10,345 nt of DNA from Cephalothrix simula (lineage: Eukaryota > Nemertea > Palaeonemertea > Archinemertea > Cephalotrichidae). The notes under the pieces are model-generated. The model did no database searches. It was not told the origin of the DNA and worked only from the letters and a program-made list of their open reading frames with translations. The position numbers were made by a program, and so were the translations under genes. The stretch is from NCBI GenBank assembly GCA_035591015.1, contig JAXIUW010227174.1, positions 1 through 10,345 of the forward strand, written 5' to 3'. Below, piece by piece: positions 7,245-10,345 of this stretch (positions are counted from its first letter, which is position 1; each line of letters begins with the position of its first letter).

Positions 7245-7409
7245 TTACGCTTGAGAAGAGTCCAACTAAAGATCTACCGATTGTACATGCATGTCTGTCA
7301 CATTCTGTCAAAAAAGCATGTTGCATTGATGAACTGGGATGAAAGGCAAATAACGGAACATATCAAAGACCTGTTACTCTGTATGAAATCAAATCTGTAT
7401 TGTAAATAG
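7245..7409 (+). CDS. Possible coding fragment, unknown
   Basis: Fifty-four open codons run to TAG at 7407, with the first ATG at 7287. The translation includes KKHVALMNWDERQITEHIKD, a mixed-charge sequence unlike the usual Asn/Ile/Phe-rich chance frames here. No clear splice site bounds it. It follows the candidate exon at 7032 on the same strand but not in a continuous frame. It may be 3' untranslated sequence, a decayed exon or chance. Confidence 0.18.
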   Translation, partial: LRLRRVQLKIYRLYMHVCHILSKKHVALMNWDERQITEHIKDLLLCMKSNLYCK

Positions 7410-7453
7410 ACGCTGAGAAACATCTTAGAAGGGACGGCTGAGAACAGTATCTA

Positions 7454-7636
7454 ATGTCAATACTTTCGGTCAAGAGAGTGGATTTCTTCATTACTGAAAT
7501 TCAACATTTATGTCTCTTTAGCGGCAGGGATAAGACCGAGAACCGAACAGCTAACGGGAATTTGAATCAACTAATTGAAATAAAGCAATACTTAATTGGC
7601 ATAAAATTAGACAACAAAATGTTGCCGAATAAATAA
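7454..7636 (+). CDS. Possible small ORF, unknown
   Basis: A 60-codon ATG frame begins MSILSVKRVDFF. Its second half (SGRDKTENRTANGNLNQ onward) is hydrophilic with mostly purine-first codons. A TTTAG at about 7518-7522, after a T-rich tract, could be a splice acceptor for that half. The stop codon at 7634-7636 lies inside overlapping AATAAA signals. I recognise no family. A minus-strand frame (7567-7809) overlaps and is not supported. Confidence 0.18.
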   Translation: MSILSVKRVDFFITEIQHLCLFSGRDKTENRTANGNLNQLIEIKQYLIGIKLDNKMLPNK

Positions 7637-7637
7637 A
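7628..7637 (+). terminator. Overlapping AATAAA polyadenylation signals
   Basis: AATAAATAAA contains two overlapping copies of the canonical animal poly(A) signal. Its position about 470 bp after the candidate stop at 7162 would suit a plus-strand 3' end. AATAAA is frequent in AT-rich DNA and occurs elsewhere in the window (for example near 382, 5525 and 9957), so this is weak alone. Confidence 0.25.
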
Positions 7638-7684
7638 ATATAACAAGATTAAAAGATACATTTTTCGCTTCAGATCCATAAAAT

Positions 7685-7708
7685 GAATTATGTTTTGTAA
7701 CATAATTC
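7685..7708. repeat. Perfect 10-bp hairpin
   Basis: GAATTATGTT, loop TTGT, AACATAATTC. The arms are exact reverse complements. TTTTTCG occurs on both sides (near 7661 and 7712) as a short direct repeat. Confidence 0.5.
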
Positions 7709-7878
7709 GGGTTTTTCGTCTGGAAGGAACGGGTAATCACAGTGAACCTCTGCGATTCTTTACTTATGTAGAATACTGTATCGTATGTCATACCTTTGGG
7801 GTTTACCATTCAGGCTCAGAAATCAATTAGTCTTCTTTACAATCATTAAATTCCGAACAGAAACTATTGGAACATTGT

Positions 7879-7928
7879 CCTTCAAAAGTGAAGGTTTGGA
7901 TCACCTTTGAAAAATTTTGTTCCAAACC
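7879..7928. repeat. Two overlapping small hairpins
   Basis: CCTTCA-AAAG-TGAAGG at 7879-7894 overlaps the start of GGTTTGGA (7893-7900), which pairs exactly with TCCAAACC (7921-7928) across a 20-base loop. The two stems compete, since they share the bases at 7893-7894. Confidence 0.4.
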
Positions 7929-8540
7929 ATGACTTGTGAAGACATTTTCTAACTGTTATAATTGTCCAGAATTATTCCACTAAATATATAACTCACCAAG
8001 TATTATGGAAGTCATTTGTGTTGGTCGGTATTTAATGTAATTTTAAGTAAGTGGTTTGTGAACATCTTCATACTACTCTTTTAACAAATTTTTATATGGC
8101 AATTTGTAGCTTGGTTATTGCTGGTGCTAAAGTTTGCTGTTCCCAATTCAAAAATATTTATTGCTATTGAAACCTCGTCTCCATACTTGTTGGTACTTTG
8201 GAGATCAATCCCTAATCGAGTGATAGATTGGACAGTTTGGAATTCAATTATCGATCCATTTTGAGTCTTGAGAGACGAATCATCATCATCTTATTGTCCA
8301 TCAGTCACTAATACATTTGATTGCAACTGTATGTTAGTACAGTTATCTAAACATATTATCTTTATCTGTTACATTCATAATTATAAATTATTTTACAACA
8401 TTGCCTTCTGCCTCTTTATCCTTAGCTAACTCAGTAACGAAATAAATTGTTACTGTATATCCTGCAACAATCAAAAAATTGATTCATTTTAGGAAAGTGC
8501 AAATTACTTTTAGTTTTGGTTTTGAAAGGAAACGTTTTGC
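7929..8540. other. Non-coding stretch, no gene seen
   Basis: This is AT-rich sequence with an ATCATCATC run near 8280. No frame, splice pair or repeat stood out. Confidence 0.4.
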
Positions 8541-8640
8541 CAACCCAAATCAGTGATCAATAATTTAGCCACCCCAGCACCCTGGACTTTTAGACCACCT
8601 TCATCCCGGATCCACATAGCTCATATTACAGTGGTGTATA

Positions 8641-8787
8641 ATGAGCCATGGAGATGCTTTAAAAGTTACTCTGGAGGCCATTTGTGAAAGTAGCAATCAG
8701 AGCCCCTAATCGAGGAATATAACAGGACTAAAGGATATGTCGCGTACATTTAGGCCTGAAACAACCACAAAAACGCTTGTGTTATAA
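8641..8787 (+). pseudogene. Short frame with one internal stop
   Basis: An ATG (A at -3) opens 22 codons, MSHGDALKVTLEAICESS then NQSP, to TAA at 8707. The same frame then stays open for 25 more codons, including LKDMSRTFRPETTTKT, to TAA at 8785. The region is less AT-rich than its surroundings, and the codons are mostly purine-first. A single in-frame stop suggests either a decayed coding fragment or coincidence. No family was recognised. Confidence 0.17.
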
Positions 8788-8873
8788 TTGTGTTAGCAAA
8801 GTCCACTATTTTTGTACTTACTAATTACTCAGGGACCCTATCCATCTTAAGTCCATTGGGAGTCCATTATGTT

Positions 8874-9178
8874 TGTTTAGGGGAATGTTGCCCCAAAACA
8901 AAGTGACATAGTTTGAGCTGATTGGAAACATATAAAAAAGAAATTTTCTATATACATTTAAAGGAAGACTAATTATAAGAGTTTTTTGCAAAACTGGGTC
9001 AAAAGTGGCATGCTTGACCTAGTTTTTCAAAATAAACTTTCCTAACTAAATTTTGTGAAAAATGTTTATAGTTAGTCTTCCTTGATATGTATAAAATATC
9101 TAGGATATAAATTTTCTACTGTAATTGTTTCCAATAAGCTCAAATTATGTCACTTTCGTTTGGTCCCCTTAGGTTTAA
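8874..9178. mobile_element. Long fold-back element (MITE-like)
   Basis: The left arm (about 8874-8985) carries TTTAGGGGA, AAAGTGACATAGTTTGAGCT, ATTGGAAAC, AATTTTCTA and GGAAGACTAATTATAA. The reverse complement of the right arm (about 9061-9178) carries the same blocks in the same order: TAAGGGGA, AAAGTGACATAATTTGAGCT, ATTGGAAAC and GGAAGACTAACTATAA. The centre also pairs: TTTTGCAAAACTGGGTCAA against TTGACCTAGTTTTTCAAAA, around a loop near 9002-9013. It has no coding frame, so it would be non-autonomous. A clear target-site duplication was not seen. Confidence 0.75.
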
Positions 9179-9235
9179 TGACATGAACTTACATTCTATA
9201 TTACTTTAGTGATAGATAGTAGTTTTAGTAGGCCT

Positions 9236-9532
9236 ATGATGCGTGGTTCCATAGTTCAATGTCATTTGGAACGAATTTTAACCCAAAGGTTTGACTTTAT
9301 TATTATTTTAGTAAAGTCTTTTATTTTTAAAGATAATACTACATGCACTTGTGTGCGGTTGCAGTTGTTGTGGTTGCCTAATTCATTGGCTTGGTGGCTC
9401 TCAGGTGATCTCAGGTTCGATGTTAGATATTGCCGCGTGGCAAAAATGCATACAGTAACAGTGCAGGCGACTGCTTTCTCCTTTAAGAAGGCCGCCCGTT
9501 TAGACCCCTTTATATGGGGACTATTTGAATAA
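9236..9532 (+). CDS. Longest open frame, probably not a gene
   Basis: From the first ATG (9236) 98 codons run to TAA; the frame is open from 9182. The product would be rich in Phe, Leu, Trp and Arg with no recognisable motif. Its second half is encoded by the less AT-rich tract that contains the tRNA-like boxes, which lowers stop frequency by itself. The frame starts inside a TAGGCCTA repeat string. I think it is more likely a consequence of composition than a gene. Confidence 0.12.
   Translation: MMRGSIVQCHLERILTQRFDFIIILVKSFIFKDNTTCTCVRLQLLWLPNSLAWWLSGDLRFDVRYCRVAKMHTVTVQATAFSFKKAARLDPFIWGLFE
9387..9424 (+). repeat. Degraded tRNA-like A/B boxes, possible SINE relic
   Basis: TGGCTTGGTGG (9387-9397) resembles an RNA polymerase III A box, and GGTTCGATG (9414-9422) resembles a B box. 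They are only 16 bases apart, shorter than in a real tRNA, so a deletion would be needed. The tract around it (about 9350-9600) is notably less AT-rich than its neighbours, which would fit an inserted SINE. Confidence 0.25.
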
Positions 9533-9599
9533 GAGTAACCGAAAGGTGGATAAGCGGACCGTTGGGTCTCTTTCCTCCTGAAAAATAAACTGCTTATAC

Positions 9600-10125
9600 T
9601 AGATCACGAAAGGAACAAGGTTGTGAAACTTAGATAAAAATATTCTTCACCAATTTATAGCCTGTTGCTAAGTTTTTTTATCAGACTAAAAGGACCTATG
9701 AACATACTAAGATCGATTAACCCTAGGATTTTTGAAAAGCGTAAGGTGTCCTGGTATGTGTTGTCGCGATACAAGTTGACTTGAGTAAGCCAGTATTGAG
9801 TTTGTGTTTGATCAACTGCGGGATGATGAAGCTTCTTTAAAAACAAGGATCTTGCCTGTTCGAATCAGTTGGTAGGTAGAGATTTTTGTTGCAGGTAAAT
9901 CTGTAACTAAGGAATTTTTTATTCTTCTGATTCCAGTATTGCATTCAATTGTAAGGAAATAAAACAGTTACAATTTTTCAATTTGGATTTGATACTCTAC
10001 ACCTTAATTTCGGTGAATTTTTAATTTTGTAAAAATGTGATTGTACAAATTTAGTCCTTTTAGTTAAAATTTTGTTACTTAATGCTGTGCATCCAATAGG
10101 AGTTGTGTCGAAATTAAATCGCTTC
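9600..10125. other. Non-coding stretch, no gene seen
   Basis: This is AT-rich sequence. The minus-strand frame at 9655-9846 has no supporting signal. AATAAA at about 9957 follows a pyrimidine-poor region. Nothing else was recognised. Confidence 0.4.
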
Positions 10126-10172
10126 CTGTAATGCATATGTGCAGCATTCAATATTTTTAAATATATTTTTGC

Positions 10173-10265
10173 AATGCTAAGGCATTAGGTTGTAGTAGCA
10201 TTTTTAGATTTTTTCAATTCCTCTTGTTTTTTTTTTGCTTTGCTTCTCTTAATGCTATGGCATTA
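10173..10265. repeat. Two AATGCTANGGCATTA hairpins
   Basis: AATGCTAAGGCATTA (10173-10187) and AATGCTATGGCATTA (10251-10265) are near-identical five-base-stem hairpins with four-base loops, 78 bases apart. Related AATGC/GCATT strings lie at 10081 and 10130-10149. A pyrimidine-rich run (about 10212-10248) lies between them. Confidence 0.45.
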
Positions 10266-10284
10266 TACGAGGGTACTGATGCAT

Positions 10285-10338
10285 GTTATCAGCTTCCGAT
10301 AACCGATAAAAATATAGGCTATTATTCGCTTCCGATAA
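10285..10338. repeat. GCTTCCGATAA direct repeat
   Basis: GCTTCCGATAA occurs at 10292-10302 and again at 10328-10338. The first copy also overlaps a GTTATC/GATAAC hairpin (10285-10290 with 10298-10303). It is cut by the window end, so a tandem array may continue beyond. Confidence 0.45.
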
Positions 10339-10345
10339 GGGAAAT

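Noticed and set aside
7567-7809. Minus-strand 80-codon frame
   Set aside because: An in-frame stop directly precedes the start. It runs through a perfect hairpin and overlaps a comparable plus-strand frame; no family was recognised.
9655-9846. Minus-strand 63-codon frame
   Set aside because: The length is within chance and it has no motif or signal.
1-10345. Prokaryotic genes, CRISPR array, phage or plasmid system
   Set aside because: There are no long frames, no ribosome-binding-site-led gene clusters and no regularly spaced repeats.

Overview
The window reads as AT-rich nuclear DNA from an animal, not a prokaryote or a compact virus. No reading frame exceeds about 107 codons. There is no operon-like packing and no recognisable rRNA, tRNA or CRISPR array. 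There is plenty of low-complexity and fold-back sequence. The ten-base string GTAGGCCTAT occurs twice exactly, at 5763 and 9228. From memory I associate abundant TAGGCCTA with marine invertebrate deuterostome genomes, so an echinoderm, hemichordate or similar source is an inference, not a result.

I recognised no gene family. What the sequence supports best is repeat structure. Region 4482-4770 holds a 106-bp imperfect palindrome with a GC-rich core. Beside it is a 14-bp perfect inverted repeat, and a roughly 35-bp sequence lies at both ends as a direct repeat about 249 bp apart. Region 8874-9178 is a long fold-back of about 300 bp with arms near 100 bp and a paired centre, like a MITE or solo inverted-repeat element. 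A 50-bp sequence occurs at about 203 and again at about 721. The right end (10129-10345) is rich in small AATGC/GCATT hairpins and has a short repeated motif. Region 9350-9600 is less AT-rich and has a degraded tRNA-like A-box/B-box pair, possibly a SINE relic.

Several short open stretches look partly protein-coding. On the plus strand these are 1004-1159, 3632-3771, 7032-7162 (with a good 3' splice site), 7245-7409, 7454-7636 and 8641-8787. On the minus strand they are clusters at 1545-2625 and 4819-6002. None is long enough to exceed what AT-rich random sequence yields across six frames, and some overlap in conflicting frames. They are therefore given as weak candidates: exons of a long-intron gene, or remains of decayed coding sequence. 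If the plus-strand ones are real, the window could be part of a long-intron gene ending near the paired AATAAA signals at 7628-7637.

The rest is intergenic or intronic sequence in which I see no supported function. I found no convincing novel system. The fold-backs, and the cluster of coding-like traces at 7019-7640, are the parts most worth checking.
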